DNA of 64,000 nucleotides from an uncultured Alistipes sp. (GCA_900544265.1 UQUQ01000007.1:31294-95293), one strand, 5' to 3'. Positions 34,391-43,816 are shown, counted from the first letter of the stretch. The notes: generated by a model from the letters alone, not told the origin. Numbers and translations: made by a program.

Positions 34391-37342
34391 GTGAAGCGCC
34401 TGTTGTTTGTCCTGACCCTCGTGTGGGCGCTGTGCGCGGCCGGGCGCGCAACGGCGCAGTACTATACGTGGGGATCGGACGCCCCGATGAAGTGGTCGAC
34501 GGTCCGCACGCCCGACGTGCGGATGATCTATCCCGATACGGTGGCGGGCGTGGCCGCGCGCACGCTCTTCTACGTGCGCACCGTGCAGCCCGACATCTCC
34601 TACGGATTCCGCCACGGCCCGATGCGCATCCCCTTCGTCATGCACCCCGAGAACTTCCTCTCGAACGGACTGGTCATGTACCTGCCGAAGCGTGTGGAGT
34701 TCCTCACCTCGCCGGCCATCGACTCCTACTCGATGCCGTGGTACAAGCAGCTCGTCGCGCACGAATACCGCCACGCCGTGCAGTACAACAACCTCGACCG
34801 GGGGCTGATCCGCGTGCTGAGCTACATACTCGGACAGCAGGGCTCGACCATCGGGCTGCTCTTCATGCCCATCTGGGCCATGGAGGGCGATGCCGTGATG
34901 TCGGAGACGATGATGTCGTCGTTCGGCCGCGGACTGCAACCCTCCTTCTCGATGGGCTACCGCGCCATGGAGGGGGTGGGGTATGAGCGCGGCCGCCGCC
35001 GGCGCAACATCGACAAGTGGTTTTGCGGCTCCTACCGCGACTACATCCCCGACCACTACGAGCTGGGCTACCAGATCTGCTCCTACGCCTGGGAGCGCTA
35101 CGGTGAGAACATCTGGGACAAGGTGACGTGGTACAGTTCGCGCAACCCCTACATGATCTTCACGACGGGCATCGCCCTGGAGAAGTTCTACGACACGAGC
35201 GTCGACCGCCTCTTCCGCGAGACGTTCGACTCGCTGCAGCAGTTCTGGGCGGCGCTCCCGCCCGTCGAGGAGCGCACTGCGACGCTGACGCCGCTGCCCG
35301 ACGGAAACCATACGACCTACCGCTGGCCGCTGGCCCTGCCCGACGGCGGGGTGCTGGCCCTGAAGAGCGACTTCGACCGTCCGTCGCGTTTCGTGCGCAT
35401 CGACCCCCGGACGGGCGAGGAGCGCCTGGTCGCCTACACGGGCAACGTCTCGACGCGCCCGACGCTTCGCGGCGACAGCCTCTGGTGGACCGAGTACCGG
35501 CGTTCGGCGCTCTTCGAGCAGCGGGTCAACTCGCAGCTGTGCGCCATGTCGCTCGCGCAGGAGCGCCCGCGCACCGTGGCCGGCGCGCGGCGCGTGCTCT
35601 ATCCGACTGCGGCCGGGGAGGACTTCGGCTGGGTGGAGTACAATCCCGACGGGTCGTATGCGGTCGCGGTGCGGACGAAGGGGGGTGAGCTCCGCCGCAC
35701 GGCGGCGCCCGCGCACGCCGAGCTGCACGGGCTGGCCTGGGACAACGCGACGCGGGCGTGGTATGTGCTGGTGACCGACGACTCGGGCATGTGGCTCGGA
35801 CGGGTCGCGCGGGAGGGTGTCGAACCCCTGACGCAGGGGGCCTACATCACGCTCTCGGACCTGCGGGCCGCCGACGGACGCCTCTACTTCGGCTCGATCG
35901 CCTCGGGACGCGACGAGGCGCACTGTTACGACCTGGCCTCGGGGCGCGAGTACCGCATCACCGAATCGAAATACGGCTCCTTCTCGCCCGCACCCGGCGG
36001 CGAGGGGGTGCTCGTGACCTCCTACGACCGGCGCGGCTACCGCGTGGCGACGCAGCCGCTCTCGGATTCGCTCCTTGAGCCCGTCGCGCCGTCGCGCCTG
36101 CCGCGCAACCTGGTCAACCCGCCGCGCCGACGCTGGGATGTCGTCAACCTCGATACGGTGCGCTTCACGGCGGCCGACTCGGCGCGCCAGCGGGCCGATT
36201 TCCGCGTCAGACGCTACCGCAAGCTGCCCAATCTGGTCAACGTCCACAGCTGGATGCCCGTGGCGTTCGACCCCTTCCTGGCCGTCGACGAACACATCGT
36301 CGATCTGAACCTCGGCGTGACGTTCCTCTCGCAGAACCTCCTGTCGAACACCGAGGCCTACGCCTCCTACGGCTGGACACGCAGCGAAGGCTCGTTATTC
36401 AACCTCGGCGTGCGCTATTACGGGCTGGGACTGCGTTTCGATCTCGACGCGGCGTTCGGCGGCAACCAGCTCTTCTACTCGCTGGCGCAGTACGATCCCG
36501 AGACGGGCAATCCGGTCTATCAGGAGCGGCCCGCCCCCGACAAGTACTACTCCCTGGGGCTGACGGCCACGCTGCCGCTCTACCTCCAGCGCGGCTACCA
36601 CACGCGGCAGCTCTCCCTCTCGGCCGGGTGGAACTACTCGAACGGCATGGTGGCCAACCTCCACCGCATCGAGTGGGGCGAGGACGGCTGGATCTCGAAC
36701 ATGCAGCGCATCGGTTTCCGCCGCGGCCTGCACAAGCTCTCGTTCGGCGCGGGCTTCTCGGACCAGGTGGCCCTCGCGCACCGCGACTTCGCCCCCCGCT
36801 GGGGCTATGTCGTGAGCGCCTCCTATACGCTCAATCCCGCCGACACCTATTTCAGCGACCTGATCTCCTGCTACGGGCAGCTCTACCTGCCGGGCGTGGC
36901 GCCGCACCACTCGTTGCAGCTGGCCGCCACCTACCAGACCTCGATCGGCGGCTACAAGTTTCCGTCGGGCTACGCGCCGTTGAGCTACCGCTCGACGCGC
37001 CTTATCCCGCGCGGCTTCACTTCGTCGGACATCGTGGCCAACAACTACACGGGCCTGTCGGTAGACTACCAGCTGCCGGTGTGGTATCCCGAGGGGGGCA
37101 TCGGCTCGGTGCTCTACGTCAAGCGCGTGCGGCTGAACGTCGGCGGCGACTACGCGCAGTTCCGCGACTTCGCCCGCCAGGGGATGGACTGGCGGCGCAT
37201 CTGGTCCGCGGGCGGCGACCTGCTCTTCGACATCAACCTCTTCCGGCAGCCCGCCGCGGCGACCACGACCGTGGCGCTGTCGTTCTACCGCCCTTCGAGC
37301 GGCGGGATGTGGTTTACCGCCTCGCTGGGGCTCCCGTTCTGA
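34391..37342 (+). CDS. Large exported protein with HEXXH metallopeptidase-like domain and barrel-like C-terminus
   Basis: 983 aa with a GTG start one base after the SUI1 gene stop. The signal peptide MKRLLFVLTLVWALCAAGRATAQ is clear. The N-terminal domain contains HEYRH (H124-H128), an HEXXH zinc motif, with a candidate third ligand E165 in WAMEGDAV, the gluzincin arrangement. The middle (about 300-620) has TolB/propeller-like repeats (LRGDSLWWTEYRR, DLRAADGRLYFGSIASGRDE). The C-terminal about 350 residues alternate aromatic and polar residues and end FTASLGLPF with a terminal Phe, as in outer membrane barrels. I do not recognise a named family. Proteolysis is inferred from the motif only. 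Confidence 0.7.
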   Translation: MKRLLFVLTLVWALCAAGRATAQYYTWGSDAPMKWSTVRTPDVRMIYPDTVAGVAARTLFYVRTVQPDISYGFRHGPMRIPFVMHPENFLSNGLVMYLPKRVEFLTSPAIDSYSMPWYKQLVAHEYRHAVQYNNLDRGLIRVLSYILGQQGSTIGLLFMPIWAMEGDAVMSETMMSSFGRGLQPSFSMGYRAMEGVGYERGRRRRNIDKWFCGSYRDYIPDHYELGYQICSYAWERYGENIWDKVTWYSSRNPYMIFTTGIALEKFYDTSVDRLFRETFDSLQQFWAALPPVEERTATLTPLPDGNHTTYRWPLALPDGGVLALKSDFDRPSRFVRIDPRTGEERLVAYTGNVSTRPTLRGDSLWWTEYRRSALFEQRVNSQLCAMSLAQERPRTVAGARRVLYPTAAGEDFGWVEYNPDGSYAVAVRTKGGELRRTAAPAHAELHGLAWDNATRAWYVLVTDDSGMWLGRVAREGVEPLTQGAYITLSDLRAADGRLYFGSIASGRDEAHCYDLASGREYRITESKYGSFSPAPGGEGVLVTSYDRRGYRVATQPLSDSLLEPVAPSRLPRNLVNPPRRRWDVVNLDTVRFTAADSARQRADFRVRRYRKLPNLVNVHSWMPVAFDPFLAVDEHIVDLNLGVTFLSQNLLSNTEAYASYGWTRSEGSLFNLGVRYYGLGLRFDLDAAFGGNQLFYSLAQYDPETGNPVYQERPAPDKYYSLGLTATLPLYLQRGYHTRQLSLSAGWNYSNGMVANLHRIEWGEDGWISNMQRIGFRRGLHKLSFGAGFSDQVALAHRDFAPRWGYVVSASYTLNPADTYFSDLISCYGQLYLPGVAPHHSLQLAATYQTSIGGYKFPSGYAPLSYRSTRLIPRGFTSSDIVANNYTGLSVDYQLPVWYPEGGIGSVLYVKRVRLNVGGDYAQFRDFARQGMDWRRIWSAGGDLLFDINLFRQPAAATTTVALSFYRPSSGGMWFTASLGLPF

Positions 37343-37352
37343 TATTTTTTCG

Positions 37353-37360
37353 TAACTTTG
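37353..37360 (+). promoter_or_regulatory. Possible -7 box of the penicillin-binding protein gene
   Basis: TAACTTTG, 17 bases before the ATG at 37377. No matching -33 element, and it begins just after the preceding stop codon. Confidence 0.45.
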
Positions 37361-37376
37361 CCGCAAATTCGGTTTT

Positions 37377-39794
37377 ATGACACAACGGAAAACGTCGGGC
37401 ATCGGCCCGAAAGCGATAAGATGGATCTGGGTGGTGGCCTTTGCCCCCTTCGTGCTCGTGGGCGTGATGCTGCTGCTTACGGCCTTCGGGGTCTTCGGCC
37501 GCATGCCCTCGTTCGAGGAGCTGGAGAACCCCCGCAGCAACCTCGCCACGGAGATCTACTCCGAGGACGGCAAGGTGCTGGGTACGTTCTTCGTGCAGAA
37601 CCGCTCCTACGTGCAGTATGCCGACCTCTTTCCGTCGGACTCGACGCTCCACATCCGGCTCGACGGCCACGACGTGCCGCCGATCGTCGCGGCGCTCGTC
37701 GCCACGGAGGACGTGCGCTTCCGCAGCCATTCGGGCATCGACATCCCGTCGCTGGCCCGCGTGGCGGTGAAGACCGTGCTGCTGCAGAACACCTCGCAGG
37801 GCGGCGGCTCGACCATCACGCAGCAGCTGGCCAAGAACCTCTTTCCGCGCGATACGGCCCGCAACCGCAGCCGCGTGGCCCGCACGGCGAAGCTCGTGAC
37901 GTCGAAGTTCAAGGAGTGGATCACGGCCCTGAAGCTCGAATACAACTACACGAAGGAGGAGATCGCCGCGATGTACCTCAATACGGTCGAATACGGCTCG
38001 AATGCCTACGGCATCAAGGCCGCGGCCCACACCTTCTTCAACAAGGAGCCCGACGAGCTGAACGTGCAGGAGGCCGCCGTACTCGTGGGCGTGGTCAATG
38101 CGCCGACGCGCTACTCGCCCGTGCGCAATCCCGACAACGCGCTGGCGCGCCGTAACCTCGTCCTCTCGCGCATGGCCGAGGCCGGAGCGCTGACGCGGGG
38201 GCAGTGCGACTCGATCTCGGCACTCCCGATCGTGCTCAACTACAAGCCCGTGTCGCATAACGAGGGCATCGCGACCTACTTCCGCGAGATGCTCCGCCTG
38301 GTGATGAACGCCGACCGCCCGAAGCGCAACCAGTTCTACACGCAGTGGGACTACGAGCAGGCGGTGCGCGAGTACGAGGAGAACCCGCTCTACGGCTGGT
38401 GCCGCAAGAATGTCAAGGCCGACGGCACGCCCTACAACATCTACCGCGACGGCCTGAAGATCTACACGACGATCAACTCCTCGATGCAGCGCTACGCCGA
38501 GCAGGCCGTGCAGAAGCAGCTCGAGACGGTGATCCAGCCCGCGATGGACGCGCAGTACCGGCGCACGAAGGTCCTCTTCGTGGATGCCGACCGCGAGGAG
38601 CGCGAGCGAATCATGCGCCACGCCATCCGCTATTCGGACCGCTACCGCGAGATGAAGAACGCCGGGGCCAGCGCGCGGGAGATCGAGGCGGCGTTCGACC
38701 GCCCCTGCTCGATGAAGGTCTTTACGTTCAAGGGTGACCGCGACACGCTGATGACGCCGCGCGACTCGATCCTCCACCACAAGCGCATCATGCGCGCCGC
38801 CTTCGTGGCGATGGACCCCCGCACGGGCTACGTGAAGGCCTACGTCGGCGGCCCGAACTTCCGCTACTTCAAGTACGACATGGCCAAGCAGGGCAAGCGG
38901 CAGATCGGTTCGACGATCAAGCCCTTCGTCTACACGTTCGCCATCGACCACCTCGGCATGACCCCCTGCACGATGGTGCCCAACCTGCCGACGACGATCG
39001 AGACGGCCAACGGCACGGCCTGGTCGCCCAAGGAGGCCGGAAAGGTCGAGTACGACGGCGTGCTGCACCCGTTGAGCTGGGGCCTGGCCCGCAGCCGCAA
39101 CAACTACTCGGCCTGGATCATGAAGCAGGCCAAGCAGCCCGAGGCCGTGGCCGACTTCATCCACAACATGGGCATCCGCAGCTACATCGACCCCGTGCCG
39201 GCACTCTGCCTCGGCACCTCCGAGTCGAACGTCTACGAGCTGGTGAGCGCCTTCTCGACCTTCGCCAACGAGGGCGTGCACAACGACCCGATCTTTGTCA
39301 CGCGCATCGAGGACAGGCAGGGCAACCTCATCGCCAGCTTCATCCCGCAGTCGCAGGACGCCATCAGCGAGCGCACGGCCTACACGATGCTGACGATGCT
39401 GCAGGGCGTCGTGAAGTCGGGCACGGCCGGACGCCTCAACTGGATGTACAACATGAAGGATGTCGAGCTGGGCGGCAAGACCGGCACGTCGAACAAGAAC
39501 CGCGACGCCTGGTTCATGTGCGTGGCCCCGCGGCTGGTGGCCGGCGCATGGGTCGGCGGCGAGGACCAGTCGGTGCACCTGCTCGCGCGCGGCGAGGGCA
39601 GCGTCGTGGCGCTGCCCATCGTGGGCGACTTCCTGCAGCGGGTCTACGACGACGGACGCCTCGGCGTGACGCGCGAGGACCGCTTCGTGCGCCCGACCCT
39701 CATGCCGCAGTACGACTGCGAGGACGAGGCGGAGCCGGCCGACCAGCGCGCCTCCGAAACGGGCATCGACGAGGACGACGCCTTCTTCGATTAG
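37377..39794 (+). CDS. Class A penicillin-binding protein (PBP1A family)
   Basis: 805 aa bifunctional peptidoglycan synthase. There is one N-terminal membrane anchor (about 17-42). The glycosyltransferase 51 domain has catalytic E111 in ATEDVRFRSHSG and GGGSTITQQLAKNLFPR. The transpeptidase domain has S512 in GSTIKPF (SxxK), SRNNYS (SxN) and GGKTGTSNK (KTG). All motifs are intact. The acidic tail (DEAEPADQRA...DEDDAFFD) is unusual. It lies 34 bases after the HEXXH protein, possibly in the same transcript. Confidence 0.96.
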   Translation: MTQRKTSGIGPKAIRWIWVVAFAPFVLVGVMLLLTAFGVFGRMPSFEELENPRSNLATEIYSEDGKVLGTFFVQNRSYVQYADLFPSDSTLHIRLDGHDVPPIVAALVATEDVRFRSHSGIDIPSLARVAVKTVLLQNTSQGGGSTITQQLAKNLFPRDTARNRSRVARTAKLVTSKFKEWITALKLEYNYTKEEIAAMYLNTVEYGSNAYGIKAAAHTFFNKEPDELNVQEAAVLVGVVNAPTRYSPVRNPDNALARRNLVLSRMAEAGALTRGQCDSISALPIVLNYKPVSHNEGIATYFREMLRLVMNADRPKRNQFYTQWDYEQAVREYEENPLYGWCRKNVKADGTPYNIYRDGLKIYTTINSSMQRYAEQAVQKQLETVIQPAMDAQYRRTKVLFVDADREERERIMRHAIRYSDRYREMKNAGASAREIEAAFDRPCSMKVFTFKGDRDTLMTPRDSILHHKRIMRAAFVAMDPRTGYVKAYVGGPNFRYFKYDMAKQGKRQIGSTIKPFVYTFAIDHLGMTPCTMVPNLPTTIETANGTAWSPKEAGKVEYDGVLHPLSWGLARSRNNYSAWIMKQAKQPEAVADFIHNMGIRSYIDPVPALCLGTSESNVYELVSAFSTFANEGVHNDPIFVTRIEDRQGNLIASFIPQSQDAISERTAYTMLTMLQGVVKSGTAGRLNWMYNMKDVELGGKTGTSNKNRDAWFMCVAPRLVAGAWVGGEDQSVHLLARGEGSVVALPIVGDFLQRVYDDGRLGVTREDRFVRPTLMPQYDCEDEAEPADQRASETGIDEDDAFFD

Positions 39795-39803
39795 CGGATG
39801 CGG

Positions 39804-39958
39804 CGCGCGGCGGGGCGGTGTGAGCCCGGTGCCGCGGCGAAGCAAATCAACTCCCGGTGTGCGGCGGGGCGGTGTGAATGCCCGGTGCCGCAGCGGAGCA
39901 AATCAACTCCCGGCGCGCGGCGGGCGGTGAGAGCCCAGGGCCGCGGCGGAGTGAATGG
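39804..39958. repeat. Three imperfect tandem repeats of about 55 bp
   Basis: Units 39804-39857, 39858-39913 and a shorter 39914-39958. Each starts GCGGCGGGGCGGTGTGA-like, then GCCCGGTGCCGC, and the first two end with identical AGCAAATCAACTCCCGG. The array fills the gap between the penicillin-binding protein and asd. Confidence 0.85.
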
Positions 39959-39988
39959 ACCACAAAGAACCGAAATAGATCGAAAAAA

Positions 39989-40981
39989 ATGAAAATTGCA
40001 ATCGTGGGGGCCAGCGGAGCCGTTGGCCAGGAGTTTCTGAAGATTCTCGAGGAGCGGGCGCTGCCGATCGACGAACTGCTGCTGTTCGGGTCGGAACGCA
40101 GTGCCGGCCGGACCTATACGTTCCGCGGCCGGGAGATCCCGGTGCGGCTGCTGCAGCACAACGACGATTTCCGCGGCGTGGATTTCGCCCTGACGTCGGC
40201 CGGAGCCGGCACGTCGCGCGAGTTTGCGGAGACGATCACCCGGTACGGCACCGTGATGATCGACAACTCGAGCGCCTTCCGCATGGAGGCTGACGTGCCG
40301 CTGGTCGTGCCGGAGGTCAACCCCGAGGATGCGAAGAACGCCCCGCGGCGGATCATCGCCAACCCCAACTGCACGACCATCCAGATGGTCGTGGCGCTGA
40401 ATGCCATCGAACGGCTGTCGCACATCACGCGCGTGCACGTCTCGACCTACCAGTCGGCCAGCGGCGCGGGGGCTGCGGCAATGGCCGAGCTTGAGGCGCA
40501 GCATGCCGAGCTGTGCGCCGGCAAGGAGCCGACGGTCAGCAAGTTCGCCTTCCAGCTCGCCTACAACGTCATTCCCCACATCGACGTCTTCACCGAAAAC
40601 GACTACACGAAGGAGGAGATGAAGATGTTCAACGAGACGCGCAAGATCATGCACTCGGATGTCCGCGTCTCGGCGACCTGCGTGCGCGTGCCCGTCATGC
40701 GGGCCCACTCGGAGAGCGTCTGGCTCGAGACCGAACGCCCCGTCTCGGTCGAGGAGGCCCGTGCGGCCTTCGCCGCGGCGCCCGGCGTGGTGCTCATGGA
40801 CGATCCCGCCGCGAAGGTCTACCCGATGCCGCTCTTCGTCGCCGGCAAGGACCCCGTTTACGTGGGCCGCATCCGCCGCGACCTGACCTCGGACAACGGG
40901 CTGACCTTCTGGTGCGTGAGCGACCAGATCCGCAAGGGTGCGGCGCTCAATGCCGTGCAGATTCTCGAAACGCTCCTCTGA
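39989..40981 (+). CDS. asd: Aspartate-semialdehyde dehydrogenase
   Basis: 330 aa from ATG 39989 ([20 protein letters not shown]); the longer open frame upstream runs through the 55-bp repeats and is not real. It reduces aspartyl phosphate with NADPH, the branch point to lysine/diaminopimelate and threonine/methionine. Nucleotide motif GASGAVG (7-13), catalytic C128 in ANPNCTT, and the catalytic His region [11 protein letters not shown]. The length is typical. Single gene with a terminator shared with tnaA. Confidence 0.96.
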   Translation: MKIAIVGASGAVGQEFLKILEERALPIDELLLFGSERSAGRTYTFRGREIPVRLLQHNDDFRGVDFALTSAGAGTSREFAETITRYGTVMIDNSSAFRMEADVPLVVPEVNPEDAKNAPRRIIANPNCTTIQMVVALNAIERLSHITRVHVSTYQSASGAGAAAMAELEAQHAELCAGKEPTVSKFAFQLAYNVIPHIDVFTENDYTKEEMKMFNETRKIMHSDVRVSATCVRVPVMRAHSESVWLETERPVSVEEARAAFAAAPGVVLMDDPAAKVYPMPLFVAGKDPVYVGRIRRDLTSDNGLTFWCVSDQIRKGAALNAVQILETLL

Positions 40982-41002
40982 CGGCGAGGCATCGGACAAC
41001 GG

Positions 41003-41033
41003 AAAGGGCCGGAGATCGTTCTCCGGCCCTTTT
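41003..41033. terminator. Bidirectional terminator between asd and tnaA
   Basis: 12-bp stem AAAGGGCCGGAG (41003-41014) / CTCCGGCCCTTT (41021-41032) ending in TTTT; convergent genes. Confidence 0.85.
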
Positions 41034-41091
41034 GTCGTATGCGGCGGGGACCCGGCTGAAGTCCCCGGCCGTCCGAATGCCCCGCGGGGCG

Positions 41092-42468
41092 TCAGATCTT
41101 CTCGAGCTCCACGGTGAAGTGGCGCAGGATCGGCGCCTCGAAGGTGATGCGGTAACCCGTGGTGATCTCGTTGCGGCGCTCGTAGATGTTGCGGCACGCT
41201 GCGGCGATCACGCGGATGTGGTTGTCCGTGTAGACGCGGCGCGGGATGGCCAGGCGCAGCAGTTCGAGCGCCGGGTAGCGGTTCTCGTGCGTCTCGGGAT
41301 CGCGGTCCGCGAGGATCGAGCCGATCTCCACGCCGCGGATGCCTGCCTCGATGTAGAGCTCCACACCCAGCGTCTGGGCGATGAACTGCTCCTTCGGGAG
41401 GTTCGGAAGCACCTTCTTGGCGTCGATGAAGATGGCGTGTCCGCCCGCCGGACGCTGGTACGGCACGCCGTACTCGTCGAGCAGGTCGCCCAGCAGCTTC
41501 ACCTGGCGGATGCGGGCGTCGAGCTGCTCGAACTCCGTATTCTCCTCCAGACCCACGGCCAGGGCATCCATGTCACGTCCCGACATGCCGCCGTAGGTGA
41601 CATAGCCCTCGAACATGATGCTGAACGACATGGCCTTGCGGTAGAGCTCCTCGGAGCGCATCGCCACGAAGCCGCCCATGTTCACCACGCCGTCCTTCTT
41701 GGCCGAGATGGTCATGATGTCGGCATAGGTGTAGATCTCGTGCACGATCTCCTTGATGCTCTTGTCGGCATAGCCCTCCTCGCGCGTCTTGATGAAGTAG
41801 GCGTTCTCGGCAAAGCGCGCCGAGTCGATCAGCAGGGGCACGCCGTAGCGGCGGCACACCTCGGCCGTCTCGCGGATGTTGCGCATCGATACGGGCTGTC
41901 CGCCGGCCGTGTTGTTGGTGATCGTCAGCACGACGCACGGCACCTTCTCGCGGGGATTCTCCCGAAGGATCTTCTCCAGCTTCGCGGTGTCCATCTCGCC
42001 CTTGAAGGGAATTTCGAGCTGCGTGTCGGCCGCGGCGTCGATCGTGCAGTCCACGGCGTGGCAGCGGCGGAACTCGATGTGGCCCTTCGTGGTGTCGAAG
42101 TGCGAGTTGCCCGGGACGATGTCGCCCTCCTTGAGCAGGGCCGAGAAGATGACGTTCTCGGCGGCGCGTCCCTGGTGCGTGGGCAGGAAGTAGGGCATGC
42201 CGAAGATGCGCTCGACGGTCTGCTTCAGGCGGAAGAACGACAGCGCGCCGGCGTAGCTCTCGTCGCCGGTCATCATGGCGGCCCACTGGCGGTCGGACAT
42301 CGAACCCGTGCCGGAGTCGGTCAGCAGGTCGATCGCCACCTGGTCGGCACGCAGTTTGAAGAGGTTGTAGTGCGCTTCGCGGATCCAGGCTTCGCGCTCT
42401 TCGCGCGTCGAGGTGCGGATGGCCTCGGTCATCTTGATCTTGTAAGGTTCGCAATAAGGAAGTGTCAT
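41092..42468 (-). CDS. tnaA: Tryptophanase (tryptophan indole-lyase)
   Basis: 458 aa PLP enzyme splitting tryptophan into indole, pyruvate and ammonia. The PLP lysine is K258 in SAKKDG. Two features favour tryptophanase over the related tyrosine phenol-lyase: SHFDTTKGH (an Asp where the lyase has Thr) and GIRGVEIGS (an Ile where the lyase has Arg). No TnaC-like leader peptide with a Trp codon was found upstream, so E. coli-type attenuation is not supported. It is divergent from the superoxide dismutase gene. Confidence 0.93.
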   Translation of the reverse strand: MTLPYCEPYKIKMTEAIRTSTREEREAWIREAHYNLFKLRADQVAIDLLTDSGTGSMSDRQWAAMMTGDESYAGALSFFRLKQTVERIFGMPYFLPTHQGRAAENVIFSALLKEGDIVPGNSHFDTTKGHIEFRRCHAVDCTIDAAADTQLEIPFKGEMDTAKLEKILRENPREKVPCVVLTITNNTAGGQPVSMRNIRETAEVCRRYGVPLLIDSARFAENAYFIKTREEGYADKSIKEIVHEIYTYADIMTISAKKDGVVNMGGFVAMRSEELYRKAMSFSIMFEGYVTYGGMSGRDMDALAVGLEENTEFEQLDARIRQVKLLGDLLDEYGVPYQRPAGGHAIFIDAKKVLPNLPKEQFIAQTLGVELYIEAGIRGVEIGSILADRDPETHENRYPALELLRLAIPRRVYTDNHIRVIAAACRNIYERRNEITTGYRITFEAPILRHFTVELEKI

Positions 42469-42575
42469 AGAAAATGGTTTTTTAGGTTATGGATCGTTAC
42501 TCTTTCCGGTAAAATTACAAAAAAAATCTCATATTCTTGTTTCGGGCATCTTATTTGTTCCTTCGGAGGGTGAAT

Positions 42576-42610
42576 TTTGATTCGGCAATCCCCCTTTTTT
42601 CCTATCTTTA
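42576..42610 (+). promoter_or_regulatory. Possible promoter of sod
   Basis: TTTG (42576-42579) and TATCTTTA (42603-42610). The spacer is 23 bases, slightly longer than usual, and the last base of the -7 box is A instead of G. Confidence 0.45.
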
Positions 42611-42648
42611 TGCAACCATTGATCGTTTCATTCTTAACTTTTCTGCTT

Positions 42649-43257
42649 ATGGCAAACGATTCGACATCCGGGGCCCGCTTCACCGTGCGTGAGCTGCCCT
42701 ACGCCTACGACGCCCTTGCGCCGCAACTCTCCGAAGAGACGCTGCGTTACCACCACGACAAGCACTATGCGGGCTACGTGGCCAAACTCAACGAACTGAT
42801 CCTCGACACGCCCTACGAGGGGCAGCCGCTCGAGGACATCATCCTTGCGGCCGACGGCGCCGTCTACAACAACGCCGCGCAGGCCTGGAATCACGCCTTC
42901 TACTTTGAACAGCTCTCGCCCGATCCGCAGCGCGTGCCGACGGGAGCGCTTGCCGACGCCGTCGTCCGCACGTTCGGATCGGGCGACGCGCTCCGCGAGC
43001 GGATGAACCGCGAGGCCGTCGGATTGTTCGGCTCGGGGTGGGTCTGGCTCGCCGCCGACCGGCAGGGCGGTCTGGTGATCGTCAGCGGTCCAAATGCCGG
43101 CAATCCGCTGCGGCAGGGCCTCGTGCCGCTGCTCTGCATCGACGTCTGGGAGCACGCCTACTACATCGACTACCGCAACCGGCGGGCCGATGCCGTTGCG
43201 GCACTGTGGGACCGCATCGACTGGAAGACGGTCGGAGAGCGCTACGCAAAACGCTGA
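42649..43257 (+). CDS. Superoxide dismutase, Fe/Mn family (probably Fe)
   Basis: 202 aa from ATG 42649 (MANDSTSGARFTVRELPYAY); the upstream in-frame start would add a hydrophobic stretch not seen in the family. Metal ligands are the His in LRYHHDKHYAGYV, the His in WNHAFYF, and Asp/His in DVWEHAYYID. NNAAQAWNHAFYF carries the Gln (AAQ) typical of the Fe form. Cytoplasmic detoxification of superoxide in a strict anaerobe exposed to oxygen. Terminator follows. Confidence 0.93.
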   Translation: MANDSTSGARFTVRELPYAYDALAPQLSEETLRYHHDKHYAGYVAKLNELILDTPYEGQPLEDIILAADGAVYNNAAQAWNHAFYFEQLSPDPQRVPTGALADAVVRTFGSGDALRERMNREAVGLFGSGWVWLAADRQGGLVIVSGPNAGNPLRQGLVPLLCIDVWEHAYYIDYRNRRADAVAALWDRIDWKTVGERYAKR

Positions 43258-43276
43258 TCCGGTGACGGATCGTGCG

Positions 43277-43319
43277 GCGGGGAGCGGCCTTCGGGTCGCT
43301 CCCCGCTGTTGTTTTTTTT
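43277..43319 (+). terminator. sod terminator
   Basis: 10-bp stem GCGGGGAGCG (43277-43286) / CGCTCCCCGC (43297-43306), then a T-run to 43319. Confidence 0.9.
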
Positions 43320-43438
43320 GTTGCCGAATGTACACAAGTTTTGTTCATAATCGGCACTCCGTAGTATTTTTTAGATGCGTTTATGCCCTTTTTTGCCGGA
43401 AAGAGTGTATCTTCGCGGCGCGTAATGTGGTAAACCAG

Positions 43439-43816
43439 ATGCCGATGCGGATCCAATATCTTCTTTGCGTGCTGCTTTTCTTCCTGGCGGGCACCCTCGA
43501 ACCGGCCGCTCCCGCTCCGTGCGGAGACGTCGATTCCGGTGCGGTCCTTTCCGAATGCGGCACCCTGCATCGCTCCGATGTCCTGCATCGTTCTGACGAT
43601 CTGCTTTGCCGTGTGGCGGCGCCCGAGGCGGGCGACGTGACCGAACTGTCGGAATACCACACCGCCCAGCGGCTGCCGGGAGCCGGAAACGCCGGTCCGC
43701 ACGCCGACGCCCTGCGCTGTGCTGCGATGCGCCAGCCTGCACGGCTTCCCGCCTGCGGCTTCCATCCCCGTCCGAAGGAGCACTACCTCTACAGCCTCGG
43801 GCGGATCGTGATTTAG
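43439..43816 (+). CDS. Small exported protein of unknown function upstream of nuo
   Basis: 125 aa from ATG 43439 (or 43445). N-terminal hydrophobic signal (MRIQYLLCVLLFFLAGTLEP), then a Cys-containing segment with a short internal repeat (LHRSDVLHRSDD), ending KEHYLYSLGRIVI. Short secreted proteins ending in an aromatic/hydrophobic LYSLGRIVI-like tail occur in Bacteroidota without known function; I do not recognise a named family. It lies 103 bases before nuoA on the same strand. TATCTTCG (43408-43415) may be its -7 box. Confidence 0.5.
   Translation: MPMRIQYLLCVLLFFLAGTLEPAAPAPCGDVDSGAVLSECGTLHRSDVLHRSDDLLCRVAAPEAGDVTELSEYHTAQRLPGAGNAGPHADALRCAAMRQPARLPACGFHPRPKEHYLYSLGRIVI

Noticed and set aside
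42465..42683. TnaC-like leader for tryptophanase
   Set aside because: The overlapping small frame and the shorter ones in the leader have no Trp codon in a TnaC-like context.
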